Assembly: GCA_002077065.1 (NCBI GenBank)
Contig: NAJO01000005.1
Span: 558,001-622,000, forward strand
Origin: Cryoendolithus antarcticus
Taxonomy: Eukaryota; Ascomycota; Dothideomycetes; Cladosporiales; Cladosporiaceae
Reading direction: 5' to 3'
DNA length: 64,000 nt
Shown here: piece by piece, positions 32,461-44,182 of the stretch
Layout: each line of letters starts with the position of its first letter
Numbering within the stretch: the first letter of the stretch is position 1
Made by a program: the position numbers and the translations under genes
Notes under the pieces: model-generated
The model's input: the letters and a program-made list of their open reading frames with translations, nothing else
Databases searched by the model: none
Told to the model about the DNA's origin: nothing

Positions 32461-33572
32461 TCATATATCATCTGCCCCGATCTTATCGCCCCGCCGTCCC
32501 GCCAGGTATATCCGTCCAGATTCGTACACGCCCAGATAGAGTCCAGCTCCGAGAAACGTCCACACGCATCGCAATGCACCTCCACGAAACAATCCCTTGA
32601 CGCCATGCTCTTGTATGATTTCCCTCGCAATCTCCATACTACCTTGTCTGCTGACAGGCTTCGTGACGTTCTTGATAGCTTCCGTGATGTTGGCCTTCGC
32701 GGATTGAATTGGCTTCCCTGTAGCATCTTTCAGCTCACCCTGTTGGGCGGGCTTCTGGTCCTCGGCTGCACTCTCTGCTGCTGCGAGCATTATACGGGTC
32801 TTGACTACGTCGACGGGCGTAGTGACGACTGCAGCCACAGACCCAGCGGACCCAGCGCTTATTGCGGTGATGACACCTCCCTCAAGCAACGTATTCGTTC
32901 TGGTTCCCTGCTCATCACGGTATGCTCGTATACTCTGCCTCAGTCTTTCAAACATCGGAAACTGCAACGCTGTGAAAGGCAGGTTCCTCGTCGCCAATGC
33001 AGTGTAACCCCTCCACAGCGCGAGCGGATTCGATTGGAAGCGTTTCATTGTCTGTAGCGTGGCGTTGACTTTCGGCCGAGAAGTATTGGAATTGTCGACC
33101 ATTTGAGCATTCTGCTTTATGACCTCTGCCGGAGTAAGGATAGCGCAGGATACCAGCTCCGCGGTTGCAGAAGCTGCGGAGTGAATGACGGGTTGCGGGA
33201 TCAGATTCGAGGGATTATGATCACTAAGAGTGGATTTGACGCCTTCGTAGGTCGTGAAGAAGGCTCCTGCTGGAAGCGTGAGTCTGTCAGCCTTCCCACC
33301 GTGTCTCTCCTCGGAGCTTCAAGGCTCTTACATGATGGCAGAGTCGCGATTATGGTACTACCGACACCTTGATAGACACCTCGAAAGAGAGATCGACTGA
33401 CTTTGGCTTCGAGGCCATGTCCACTGGTGGTGTACAATCTTTTGTAGTCGGGACTTTGCATACGAGTCTTCACGGTATCGAGTGGGTAGACGAGCAGATC
33501 GACCGTGAAAGCTGCAAAGGCTCCCGCGACCCAGATGTCCGTATTGCGGGCATTCTTGGGGTCGTTGGACAT
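32461..33572 (-). CDS. PET8: Mitochondrial S-adenosylmethionine carrier (Pet8/SAMC type)
   Basis: Exons 33572-33332 and 33269-32461, intron 62 nt (GTAAGA..CAG); 349 aa. It is a six-span inner-membrane carrier (SLC25 family) exchanging S-adenosylmethionine for S-adenosylhomocysteine. Three carrier signatures are visible: VYPLDTVKTRMQ (~residue 30), TPAEVIKQNAQ (~140) and TTPVDVVKTRIM (~230), each at the end of an odd-numbered helix. The second signature PAEVIKQ is typical of SAM carriers. A charged insert (~255-300, rich in Ala/Lys/Gln) between repeats makes it longer than the yeast protein. The exon junction restores PSSGAFFTTYEGVK, the start of helix 2. Substrate assignment rests on the overall pattern; an amino-acid or unassigned carrier is possible but less likely. 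Confidence 0.85.
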
Positions 33573-33823
33573 TGATCTTGTTGGGCCTGTCCCTGTTCGA
33601 GTAGGGATTGAGAAAGGCGATCAAAACATTGATGATGGCATTGACAGCATGAGAGATTATCAGATGGCACGCGAGATTATCAGATCGAAATGTGGGCCCT
33701 CCAGTGTCTTAGGCTAGAAAGGTTGATAGGAACGTTCCGACAATGACATGGTCCGTATGAGACGGTGCAATGTATGCATAGTATGCGTCTAAACATTAGC
33801 AACCTGCGGCTGAACCCTCGCCT

Positions 33824-36319
33824 TCATCCATTGAGCGCCAGACATGCATCTACCGCTCTGCCAACGTTGCCAGCCTGAGCCCGTACAACGTCTTCAATGA
33901 CCTCCTTGTCGAGGTTCGGAAACATACCCTGTAGTGTCCTGTATATCGTCAGCATCGTGACATCGCAGCCGCATGTCAGCGCCACTCACTCAACAACCAG
34001 TCCCTCCTCCCTCACCCTCCGAGCCTGCGCCTGCGCCATCTCGGCACTCGCCTGCCTGGCAGCCGCGTCCTCAGTTCTTGCCTTGTCTACGGCTTGCTGA
34101 TGAGGCACCCGCTGTCGGCTTGACGTCCTCTCCGGTCTTTCACCAGGGCTTAGACCTCTTCTTGGCGTAGCGCCAGGTAACGGAGTCGCAGCAGGCTTGA
34201 GACCACTCTGCTGTGCAGACTGACTCTGATCGTCGGAGAACATGCGGCCGATACTGCTAAGCGGCTTCTGTATCGTGCGAAGTAAGCCGCTCACAGCATC
34301 TGTATCAGAGTCTGGACTGCTTGGGTCTGATCGCTGGGTGGAAGTGGACTTCTCGCCGGGACGCTGTTTGCGCGGTGAAGTGGCTTTCTCGCCTTCCATG
34401 CTGGTCCGCGGTGTGATTTCCGGTTTGCTTATACTGCCCTTCTCGTTCAGCGGTTGTAAGCCTGAGGTGGCTTGGCTGCTATTTGCGTTGCTGGACACAT
34501 GCGCTCTGTTCTCGTATTCGTCGGCCTTGTGTCCCTCCGCAATGGCACTCACAGCGTGTTCCACATTCTGCTCGAACTCCTCATCCGGAATCGTCAGAGA
34601 TGTCCGGTCAAGACCTTCAATGAACGTCACTGCGCCCATAAGTGATGACATGTAGTACCCTGCTTCGCCACCGAGCTTCTCAGCGTTGCGGAAGCGCCAG
34701 ATGTACTGCACGTTGCTGACAAGATGCTCAGGCGCCGCACGTAATACGGTGTAGATGAGCAGCGGAACGAATGCATCGGCACCCTGATCTGACTTGCTGT
34801 TCTTGAGGAAGCCGAATATGACTTTGCAAGTGTTGAGCACGCATATCACCTTGTCACGAGGAGCGCGATAAGTGTTGATCTTTAGTAGCTCCTGCTGTGC
34901 GAGTGTCAAGAAGCTGCGGCCCTTGTCGTTGATAGACTCGATATCCAGATGCTCTTCCTTGATCCAGCTGTAGATCCGTATCTTCTGTGCAATAACTGTG
35001 TCCCGCTCAACATCCTCTTCGTGCTGCCCTCGTCGGCCAGGCCCGTTCGGATTTGCAGCATCCATGGCCGATCGTCCGCCTTTGCCCACTTTTCGTGGAC
35101 TCGACAACACTGGAGGTATCGCAGGTGAGAACGTCTGCGAGTACAGTCGATTCATGACAAGTTTCTCCATACCCTCTCTCGCGTTGTCAAATTCTGCGTC
35201 GCTCACGGACCGCCAGACTTCACATTGCGACATCTTCTTGGCGATGAATTCGAGGAAGTCACCAATGATCTTGACTTGCTCATGCACAGCCCATTGTTTC
35301 TTGCCGAACTCTGACAAGAAGGAGCGCAAGAAACGAGCCACTGGATCAGCTGTGCGATGGCGCAATTGCTCAAGAAACCGATGGAAGTCGAATGGAAGGG
35401 CAGGTTCCGGGTCAGGTGACGGAGGCGGCGGTTGAAAGATCGAAGTCCGATGTGAGGTGATAGATGCAGTATCACCATCTGCTCCAGTAGTACTAGCATT
35501 AGCTTGTGTGTCTGACGGACTCTTGACTTTCGTTCCTGCTGCTGTGAAGAAGTCCGCGGTATCGCGTCGTGCAGGTGTTGGCTTCGGCGAAACAACGTAG
35601 CTACTTGCTGGCTCCAGACTCGACGATCTTGGTGGTGGCACATGCATGATCGGTTGCTGCTTCTCTAGACGAGGTGACATAATCTCTTCTTCGCCAGGCG
35701 AAGTGACTTCATCTCGGAACTGATCCATGATCGTCTGTATCTCCTCGCCGGTTTGCTCTGCTGCATCCGAAGAGGGTTCTGGCATCTCCGAGGTATTCGG
35801 ATCGACGTCGGGCTTCTTCTCATCGTACTCTGCAACCTCAGCCTTTGCCTTCCCTTTCGCATTGCCCATGTCCTTTCTGGGAGGTGCAGGAGCGGGCGGA
35901 GACATTGGTAGTGCGCCATCAGTCTTCTTCTCGCCCGTCCTGTTTCCAGGCGATCGACTTCGAGAATTTACGTCCGTGTCCAGTGTGAGCTGAGCCGCTC
36001 TAGATGCCAGGTGCGCACTAGCTTCGTCCTCGACAGCTCTTCGCGAGGCGACCTCGCCCTCGTCATGCGCTTCCGCAATATGAGGCTTCGACTCTTCGCT
36101 CGCTCCATGCACCGTCCTCGTACGGATATTCCCGCCATCACTCGCTACCGCCGCGATCTCCTCCCCAGGCGCCTCAGCCTTTTCATCATTGCCCTCTACA
36201 GCTCTTATGGCCTGACCTCCGCTCTCTACTGGAGCGGAGCTATTCGTCACCGTATTGTCATCGTCAATGAGCTTGTCGGGCTCGCATGCTTCCTCTTGAG
36301 TCTCTCCCAGTCCGGACAT
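33824..36319 (-). CDS. VPS9: Vps9-domain Rab5 GEF with C-terminal CUE domain
   Basis: Exons 36319-33990 and 33938-33824 (intron 51 nt, GTGAGT..CAG, branch GCTGAC); 814 aa. Vps9 activates Rab5-type GTPases on endosomes and is required for vacuolar sorting. The first ~320 residues are acidic, Pro/Ser-rich and presumably disordered. A helical bundle (FDFHRFLEQLRHRTADPVAR) leads into the VPS9 domain at ~440-590: KIRIYSWIKEEHLDI, QQELLKINTYRAPRDKVICV, DAFVPLLIYTVLRAAPEHLV and SNVQYIWRFRNAEKLGGEAG. The second exon supplies the ubiquitin-binding CUE domain (ETLQGMFPNLDKEVIEDVV), which would be missed if the frame were ended at the TGA after the donor. Domain order matches the yeast protein; the long disordered regions are common in filamentous fungi. 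Confidence 0.9.
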
Positions 36320-36689
36320 GAACTCTCCAGGCAGCGTTATTCGTGCTGCTTAGTCGAAATGTCGGAGCCTGCATACCGCCAATGGGCGCTGTATCATACT
36401 TGTATTAGCAGTATCCCCGATGTGTACGATCAATGTCGCTTCCGATCGATCTGCTTCCGTGGATTGGCCCGTGAAAGCATGGTATCGACCGTTGCGACAA
36501 CAGATCTCGAGCTCGTGCATGCACAATGACGATCTTTGGTCCCGCTCGTGCACAGAATGCCAAGACATATTTGTGCAGGCGGCGGGCTGCATTTACTGTG
36601 TTTCCACAGGATCTTCACCACACTGCAGTACATAATACTTCTGATAACTACGCGAGTGGCGACCAGTGCCAGATGATGCCGTAGCAGCC
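36320..36689. promoter_or_regulatory. Divergent promoter region VPS9 / ASNSD1-like
   Basis: 370 bp between two divergent starts. No gene. I could not pick out specific regulatory motifs with confidence. Confidence 0.4.
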
Positions 36690-38549
36690 ATGTGCGGTAT
36701 CTTCTGCTCCATCAGCGCGAGATCACATGTCGACCCAACCCCCGAACATCTTGCACTGCTCCGACAACGCGGACCAGACAACGCCGGACGCGTCGCCACG
36801 ACCTTTGAGTCTACACCCACTGCTGACTCTCCCGAGGATGCCGGACGAGCCTGTCTGACGTTCATCTCGACCGTACTATCACTACGAGGCGCCGAGACCG
36901 TGACTCAGCCCCACCAAGCCGAAGATCACTCAGCAACCCTGTGCTGGAATGGTGAGGCATGGTCGGTTGATGCTGTAACGACGACGGGCAATGACACTGT
37001 CACTGTCTTCGATCTGATCACGTCTGCACTAGGCGGTCTAGATCATTCGGAGGCTGATGTACAGAGTGGACTACGAGTCATTTCCGATCGAATGGCGTCC
37101 ATGGCGGGACCCTACGCATTCGTGTACTACAACGCAGTCAACGGCAGACTGTACCTTGGCCGTGACTTTCTTGGCCGACGTTCTCTACTCTGGTCCGTTG
37201 GGTCACGTGGAGAGCTGCTCATCAGCAGTGTGGCGCCACCGTCACCTTCCAGCGCCTGGACTGAGATTGATGCTGATGGAATATACTGCATCGCTCTCGA
37301 CAGTCAGAGCACGCTCGCAGCGTCTGACATGATTTCATGGGGAGGTTATCGGATCTCCAAGGTTCCATATCGAACTGCTGACGACAAGAATGCCGGCGAA
37401 TCCACCTCAGTAGGTCGTGGTCGTTGTTGAGCCCGGAGCTTCCGCTCATGGCAAGGTAGGTGATCCCGTTACTTTCATTGAACAAGCAAGTGCCGACAAA
37501 ACCATCAAGCCTAACAGAGAAGTCGAACGCTGTCACACAACTCGAGTCACTGTTGACAGAGTCCCTTCGACTGCGCATGAGCAGCATACCTGAGCCTCCT
37601 CTCAACAACGTTCAGCGATATCCACGTGCTAAGCTCGCCATCCTGTTCTCCGGCGGTCTAGATTGCACAGTTCTCGCTCGCCTTGCGCATGACCTGCTTC
37701 CGCTGTCTGAACCTATTGATCTACTCAATGTAGCCTTCGAGAATCCTCGCATTCATGCCAAGATCGACACCACCGTCGAGCCAACTGCAGCATTCGAATC
37801 CTGTCCGGATCGCATCACTGGTCGCAGCTCTTACGCCGAGCTTGAGCGCATATGTCCAGGCAGGTCATGGCGCTTCGTGGCGATCGACATTCCATACACC
37901 GAGACTCTCGAGCATCACGACCGCGTCCTTGCACTGATGCACCCGCACAACACCGAGATGGACTTGAGCATAGCTTACGCACTCTACTTCGTATCACGAG
38001 GCGCGGGTCATTTTGATGATCAGCCATACACGACGACGTCCCGTGTGCTGCTGTCAGGACTCGGCGCAGATGAGCTCTTCGCAGGCTACACGCGTCACGC
38101 AACCGCATATAGTCGTAGAGACTTTGCTGGACTTCTGGATGAGCTAGATCTAGACATCGGTCGACTGGGCAAGCGCAATCTGGGTCGCGATGATCGAGTC
38201 ATCTCTGCCTGGGGCCGAGAAGCTCGCTTCCCGTTCCTGGATGAGGAGCTAGTAGCATGGTCATTGGCGGCCCCTGTGTGGGACAAGTGCGGGTTCGGCG
38301 AGGCATACGATCACGCTGAGAAGGGTGAAGATCGGAGCGCATTACTGGAGCCGGGCAAGAAGGTCTTGCGGTGTCTTGCGTGGCGATTGGGCATGCACAA
38401 CGTAGCAGCGGAGAAGAAGCGCGCCGTAAGCTTCCACCCAGTCACATTATCATTTGCAGTATACTGATATGATAATACAGATCCAATTTGGCGCTCGCAC
38501 AGCGAAGATGTTGACTGGCAAAACGAAAGGGACGACCTTACTGTCCTGA
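36690..38549 (+). CDS. Asparagine-synthetase-domain protein (ASNSD1-like)
   Basis: Exons 36690-37409, 37460-38425 and 38481-38549 (introns 50 and 55 nt); 584 aa. The start is fixed by the class II glutamine amidotransferase signature: Met is followed directly by the catalytic Cys2 (MCGIFCSI), then RGPDN. The N-terminal amidotransferase domain (to ~220, with GPYAFVYYNAVNGRLYLGRD) is joined to an asparagine-synthase ATP-pyrophosphatase domain: LAILFSGGLDCTVLA (PP-loop) and VLLSGLGADELFAGYTRH. The last exon gives IQFGARTAKM, a conserved ending of this family. The protein is distinct from the housekeeping Asn1/Asn2 enzymes; the substrate of ASNSD1-type proteins is not settled. The motifs needed for both half-reactions look present. 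The first intron has a weaker branch site, so the 37409/37460 junction is less certain. Confidence 0.87.
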
Positions 38550-39166
38550 TCGGTAAGTCGAGCTTTCACACGACATCTCGTCGCCTGCATCTACCAAGAG
38601 CGTGCACCAGCGACGCAGAGAACGAGGTATGGCAATCCTGTTCCCCTCCTGAAGACTTCAACACCTGATGACGAGGCAGCATACTTCGGTGTGCTGTTCT
38701 CAGATACTTTCGAGTCGACCACACCAACCTCCTGGACTCAGCCCTCGAGTTGCTCTGCACTCTTGTGGTTGGGCGGGGAGAGGCGACGATGATTTGCAAA
38801 GGCAAGTCTGATCAGAGAATACACATTTTGCAGTTGACGACAAATTTGCCAAGATAACAACGGAAGCTGACGCATTGTGAACAATAGAAGCTACCAGTGC
38901 TATGACAGAGCATGAGGCATGGGAAAGGTCGGCGTGCCATGTAGGTTGTGGTCATGGGATACCCCATTGTCGTATACACTTTGCTGTGCTCGCTACGCAC
39001 CATCTGTGGCGGCGTACTGAATAGAGTACTGTTCTTGACTGAGTACCTCGGTGTCGTTCGTGTCTCATCAAGCACCTCCCCTGCTCGTCGAAGTCAACCG
39101 TCCTACTCAACGCCCGGCGCACCCAGTGTATCTGTCTCTCCGTGTTGTACTACCGTTCTAAACTCC
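38550..39166. other. Intergenic, 617 bp
   Basis: Downstream of two convergent genes (ASNSD1-like and the small 76-aa gene). Open frames are short and lack features. Confidence 0.45.
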
Positions 39167-39397
39167 TCATGCCCCGCCCTCTCTCTTGGCATACTCCTCC
39201 TCAATTCGCTCCGCGTATAGCTTGTCCGCAGCCTCCTCAGCACTCATCTTGGTAGAACCGATCTTGCTCTCTGTATCGGGAACTTTCGCTGCGGGAGTGC
39301 TGTCTTTCGGCGCGGCGTTATTGCCAGTGACTGCTGTTTCGGAGTTGGAGGGGCTCTCGTTGGAGGGGATGGAGGCGAGGTGGGGGTTGGACGACAT
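39167..39397 (-). CDS. Small conserved-looking hydrophilic protein (76 aa)
   Basis: ATG at 39397 to a stop at 39167-39169. The sequence starts MSSNPHLASIPSNESPSNSE, has a low-complexity Ala/Thr/Pro middle and ends with a predicted charged helix (MSAEEAADKLYAERIEEEYA). No signal peptide or membrane span. I recall similar unnamed short proteins in other Dothideomycetes but cannot name the family. The frame stays open upstream for 44 codons to a potential splice acceptor (CCACAG at ~39530), so an additional 5' exon is possible. It is divergent to the GCN20-type gene with a 263-bp spacer. Function unknown. Confidence 0.55.
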   Translation of the reverse strand: MSSNPHLASIPSNESPSNSETAVTGNNAAPKDSTPAAKVPDTESKIGSTKMSAEEAADKLYAERIEEEYAKREGGA

Positions 39398-39660
39398 GTT
39401 GGCGTAATGAATTTTCTCCGGGTGCTTCGTTAGTTTTGCGATGAGTTCCTCTTGTGATTGCTCAAGTCGTTGCACGTGGTGAATGATGGATGTTGAAAGA
39501 TAACATGGAGCAGGTAGTGGGGGCACCACCTGTGGCCTAATGAGTAGTCACTGAAGTCTGACGGGCTAGGCCGCGCTTAGCGAGCTCATATCGATTGCCA
39601 CTCCCTCGAGAGAAGAACAGCGACGAAGAGAAGTCTGGCACTTAAGTCACAGCCGTCTCG

Positions 39661-41910
39661 ATGTCTCAATCCTTCATCCAAGATATCCACACAGAGCTCG
39701 GCTCTATCGATCCCACAATCGAGTCTTACGCTGCAGGCTACCTCAATCATGCTGCCCAGCAATTCAGTTCAGAAGAGGATCCACTGGCCGAAGCGACCGC
39801 AACGATAGTTCAACTACTCCTTTCTGCATCTGGCGATCTCTCCGCAGACAATGAAATCACCATCCAAAAACTCGTCAACAGATTTGTCGCCCGACTAAGC
39901 GAGCAAGTCGGTGCAAATCGGCAACATGCCCCCCAAGCCAAACGCCTCGACCAGACAATCCAAGTCGGAGCCCAGAAGGGCATCTCTTCAACGCTCGGCC
40001 TGACTGGAAATGCCGTAGACTTGGAATCGGCGAACACTCGGAAAGTCGAATCCCGTGTCGACAAGAAGAAACTCGAAAAAGCCGAGCGAAAACTCCGCGC
40101 TAAGCAGGACCGCAAGGAGTTCAAGACTGTTGAGTATGAAGCTTCACGATTGCTGGATCAACCGGATGAGCAGCAGAGCTATGAAGAGTTCTTCATGTCT
40201 GTTAATCCGTTGCAACTTGGCTCAGAGGCGCAGTCGAAGAGTAAAGACATCAAGGTCGATGGCATTGATATCACGATTGGTGGGTTGAGGATTCTGACTG
40301 ACACTAATCTTACTTTGGCCTATGGACGGAGATATGGTTTGGTGGGTCAGAATGGTATCGGTAAATCGACTTTGTTGCGAGCACTGGCCAAGCGTGAAGT
40401 GGCGATTCCGACTCACATCTCGATTCTGCATGTTGAGCAAGAGATCATGGGAGATGACACACCAGCTTTGCAAGCTGTGCTCGATGCCGATGTGTGGCGG
40501 AAGCATTTGCTGAAGGAGCAGGACAAGATTAGCAAGGAGCTGGCAACTCTGGAGGCTGAGCGGTCATCGATGGCAGACACCTCTACCGATGCTGCCAGAC
40601 TTGACAAGCAGAAAGACGGACTCGACATTACCCTGAGTGACATCCAGAGTAAGTTGGCTGAGATGGAGTCTGACAAGGCTGAACCACGTGCTGCTAGTAT
40701 TCTCGCTGGACTTGGCTTCTCGCATGAGCGGCAGCAATTTGCAACAAAAACATTCTCTGGAGGTTGGCGAATGCGGCTAGCACTCGCCCGTGCACTGTTC
40801 TGTGAGCCCGATCTCTTACTGTTGGACGAACCGTCGAACATGTTGGACGTCCCATCGATCACGTTCTTGGCAAATTACCTGCAAGGGTACCCAAGCACTG
40901 TACTGGTCGTCTCTCACGACAGAGCGTTCTTGAATGAAGTCGCAACGGACATCATACACCAACACTCGGAACGTTTGGACTACTATAAGGGCGCTAACTT
41001 CGAGTCCTTCTACGCCACAAAGGAGGAGCGGCGCAAGACAGCCAAGCGCGAGTATGAGAACCAGATGGTTGTCCGCCAACATCTGCAAGCCTTTATCGAC
41101 AAGTTCCGCTACAACGCTGCGAAGTCATCGGAAGCTCAATCTCGAATCAAGAAGCTCGAGAAGATGCCGAAGCTTGAGGCGCCAGAGAGCGAGTACATTG
41201 TGCACTTCAAGTTCCCAGACGTCGAAAAGCTCTCGCCACCGATCATACAGATGGACAATGTCACATTCGGCTACACCAAAGACAAGCCATTACTTCGAAA
41301 CGTTGACCTGTCAGTCCAACTCGACTCCCGTATTGGTATCGTGGGCCCCAACGGTGCTGGCAAAACAACAGCGCTCAAACTCCTCATCGGTCAACTATCG
41401 CCTACCTCCGGCGTCATCTCATCGAACCCCCGTCTCCGCATCGGTTTCTTCGCGCAGCATCACGTTGACGCTCTGGACATGAACGCCAGCGCCGTAGGCT
41501 TCATGTCCACTGCCTACCCCGGCCGCAGCGACGAAGAATACCGCCGACATCTTGGCGCTTTCGGCATCACGGGCATGACTGGTCTGCAAAAGATGGAACT
41601 TCTTTCCGGAGGCCAGAAATCTCGTGTAGCGTTCGCTTGCATTGGTCTACAGAACCCTCACATTTTGGTTCTCGACGAGCCTAGTAACCACCTGGACATT
41701 GAGGCCATGGATGCGTTGAGTAAGGCGCTGAGAGAGTTCCAAGGGGGTGTGCTGATGGTCAGTCACGATGTTACGATGTTGCAGAATGTGTGTACGAGTC
41801 TTTGGGTGTGCGATAATGGGACTGTAGAGAACTTTGGGGGGACGGTAAAGGATTATAAGAAGAGGATAGCGGCGCAGGCTGGGGAGGGAGGGGTGGCCAT
41901 ACAGCATTAG
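39661..41910 (+). CDS. GCN20: ABC-F ATPase of the Gcn20 type
   Basis: Single exon, 749 aa, essentially the length of yeast Gcn20 (752). Gcn20 works with Gcn1 on ribosomes to activate the kinase Gcn2 during amino-acid starvation. The N-terminal ~200 residues form the Gcn1-binding region with a Lys/Glu-rich helix (DKKKLEKAERKLRAKQDRKE). Two ABC domains follow, without membrane spans: domain 1 Walker A GQNGIGKST, signature FSGGWRMRLALARALF, Walker B DLLLLDEPSNMLD; domain 2 Walker A GPNGAGKTT, signature LSGGQKSRVAFA, Walker B ILVLDEPSNHLD. Between them is the ABC-F linker helix pair (~residues 440-510). All ATPase motifs are intact. It is soluble and cytosolic; it is not a transporter. Confidence 0.95.
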   Translation: MSQSFIQDIHTELGSIDPTIESYAAGYLNHAAQQFSSEEDPLAEATATIVQLLLSASGDLSADNEITIQKLVNRFVARLSEQVGANRQHAPQAKRLDQTIQVGAQKGISSTLGLTGNAVDLESANTRKVESRVDKKKLEKAERKLRAKQDRKEFKTVEYEASRLLDQPDEQQSYEEFFMSVNPLQLGSEAQSKSKDIKVDGIDITIGGLRILTDTNLTLAYGRRYGLVGQNGIGKSTLLRALAKREVAIPTHISILHVEQEIMGDDTPALQAVLDADVWRKHLLKEQDKISKELATLEAERSSMADTSTDAARLDKQKDGLDITLSDIQSKLAEMESDKAEPRAASILAGLGFSHERQQFATKTFSGGWRMRLALARALFCEPDLLLLDEPSNMLDVPSITFLANYLQGYPSTVLVVSHDRAFLNEVATDIIHQHSERLDYYKGANFESFYATKEERRKTAKREYENQMVVRQHLQAFIDKFRYNAAKSSEAQSRIKKLEKMPKLEAPESEYIVHFKFPDVEKLSPPIIQMDNVTFGYTKDKPLLRNVDLSVQLDSRIGIVGPNGAGKTTALKLLIGQLSPTSGVISSNPRLRIGFFAQHHVDALDMNASAVGFMSTAYPGRSDEEYRRHLGAFGITGMTGLQKMELLSGGQKSRVAFACIGLQNPHILVLDEPSNHLDIEAMDALSKALREFQGGVLMVSHDVTMLQNVCTSLWVCDNGTVENFGGTVKDYKKRIAAQAGEGGVAIQH

Positions 41911-42450
41911 ACTACGATATCAAGCCTTCGATATGTGCGTTTACCTCTCCTCAGTCCGGATTGCGGGAAATCGCTGTTGGGCTACAGCTGTAGAAATCGC
42001 TTCGGAATGTCGCTGAGACTGATCGGTCTGTTCATAAATGAGCCTCGGTTTGTATCGAGTAGATAATCACGCTCATTGATGTCGTTGCCATGACGGTCCG
42101 TTGCTCTTGGAGCGTAAGGAGGTAGCGGATGATCCGTTCGCCGGGCGAGGGTTAAGTTGCCATGACGGCCCTCGTTGAATATCGATGCATTGCGGCGACA
42201 CAGCGGTCACTGCGTGGTCGCCGCCTTGTATGGATCGCGAGTACTCAGCTACCTGTCGAACCTTCTCCGAGATGTACGCTCCCATCATCACTCTGCCGCA
42301 CTCTCACGAGCTCCTCAACTCGCCCATCGACCAAATTCGAGCCAGCACTTCATCCGTATCCTTTGAGCGGTAAGCCACCATATCAACCTTTGCTTCTGCG
42401 CGCCCCTGCTTGCCCACCGATCCCACCTCAATATCCACCGGAACAACAGC
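41911..42450 (+). other. Intergenic / possible 5' exon of the Pro/Gln-rich gene
   Basis: A possible extra exon runs from ATG 42272 to 42369 (MYAPIITLPHSHELLNSP...), ends at a good donor (CG|GTAAGC at 42370) and would splice to an acceptor CAG ending at 42449, entering the frame of the downstream ATG at 42451 without a stop. I regard this as plausible but unproven. The region 42085-42170 also repeats GTTGCCATGACGG twice. Confidence 0.35.
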
Positions 42451-43883
42451 ATGGGTCGTAAGTCCAAACATCCTGGCCTGAAGATGTGGGACGGCCAGCC
42501 GATAGCTCCTCCACCCGGCTGGGTTCCTGGGATACCAAGACAGCAATACCCTTCATTCCCGGGGATGTATGGAGCGTACCCACCTGGTATGTTCCCTGGG
42601 ATGCCATCACCAGCGGGAGCAGCCAATTCTCAGAGTCCGGGGTCCAAAGGTCAGCCAACTACGCCCGCCGGGTTTCTTCCTGCCCCTCAAGGTCTTCCAA
42701 GTCCCATGTGGCCTGGCATGCCTGGGCAAGGCTTCCAACCACCGCCGCCCCACGTGGTACATCAGGTGTTGACCCGACAGTCGCCAGCTGCAGCGTGGGC
42801 GGCTATAAATGGACAAGGTATGCCTACGGCGCCGGGGATACCCGGACCAGGAATGCCACCTACTATAATGCCTCCATGCATGCCTCCGTGGATGGGTGGG
42901 CAGGATCTGCCGCCAGGTATGATACCTCCATGAGGCCTGGTATGAGGCCTGGTATGATGCCCGGTATGATCGCAGGGCCTGGTTCCTTTGGTCCACGGCG
43001 ATTCCCTCCATTTCCCGGTGTTCTCGGCGCTGGGCTCCCGGGCGGTGGACCTGAAGAAGCGATGCAGAAGCATCAGAACGCAGTGCAAGCAGGATCGGAC
43101 GCGTACTTGAAATCGTTGCGCGGTGATACCCCTGCTGCTCCTGCTAGGGCCGCGGCACCCGTTACAGCCGCAGGTACACGTGGACCATCGCCACCACCAC
43201 AGGTTGCAGGACCTGCTGGCATGCAGCAATCTATACCACAGCCCGAGCCAGCGCCGGTACAAGAAGTTGGGCCGCCGCTGGTGGATCAGACGAGCGTACA
43301 ATCAACGCCCATGCAGATGCAGCCACAGCCCGTGCCACAACAGCAAGTTTACTACCCACCGCAAGACCAGCAGCAGATGGTACCGCCAAATCCTCAGCAG
43401 CAACTGTACAACCAGACACCGGATCCTCAGCAGCAGCAGATGTACAGCCAGGCGCCAGGTCCTCAGCAAGTGCAGCAGCCTATGCAGGGCTACCCTTCAG
43501 CGCCCTATTCGCAGAATCCGCAGCAGCCTGTCTACTACACTCAACAGCCCGACCCAAATCAGGGCGTCCAGTACATGAATGCGCCAGATCCGAACCAAGA
43601 CCAAGTGCCGGTACATGACCCGAACCAGGGCTTTGGTCAGCAGCCGGTCCAGTATGTTCAAGCGCCGGATCCGAATCAGCCAGGCTATGCTCCAGTGCAC
43701 GATCCCAATCAAGGTTTTGCGCAGCAACCTATGCAAGGCGTCCCAGCACCCGACCCAAGTCAAGGATATACACAGCAGGGACAACCAATATACCATACTC
43801 AAGGACCGGACCCGAATCAGGGATTCCCTCCGCAGCAGCAGCAGCCGGGTGCGCCTCAAGGATACGGACCGCCGCAGGTCTAG
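42451..43883 (+). CDS. Pro/Gln-rich low-complexity protein with DPNQ repeats
   Basis: Exons 42451-42916 and 42976-43883 (intron 59 nt, GTATGA..CAG); 457 aa. The N-terminal half is Pro/Gly/Met rich (PGMFPGMPSPAG, GIPGPGMPP); after a short ordered-looking helix (EEAMQKHQNAVQAGSDAYLK) the C-terminal ~200 residues consist of Gln/Pro/Tyr-rich sequence with about eight DPNQ units (PDPNQG, HDPNQGF, PDPSQG) spaced 15-25 residues. No known domain is seen; composition resembles prion-like or coat-associated scaffolds. Without splicing, the first frame would end at a TGA (42931-42933) just after the donor. An additional 5' exon from 42272 is possible. The ATG at 42451 is the shortest supported start. 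Confidence 0.65.
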
Positions 43884-44182
43884 TAGGAGCCTAATTGGGT
43901 TCCTTCAAATGTCTGAGACTCAGCATGAGCTATTTTGTACCAGTCCGCGGCAACTAACGGCGTCTGTGACAAAGCGGATATAGTGTTAGCCTAGAAGAGC
44001 GTGCAAGGCGAGGTCCGACCTGTCTCGCGAAAGGATCGAAGGACGGACATCTTATGAAAGGAGCATGGGCGATGATGATTTCGGGACTTCGGGCGTTTGA
44101 ACGTGGGCTGCGTACAGCGTATAGTAATGTATTATCTACACATCCTACTCAGCATGTCCACTATACACATTCATGCACTCAC

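Noticed and set aside
42451..42933. Apparent frameshift between two overlapping Pro-rich frames
   Set aside because: A phase-1 intron (42917-42975, GTATGA..CAG) joins them in frame, so no frameshift is needed.
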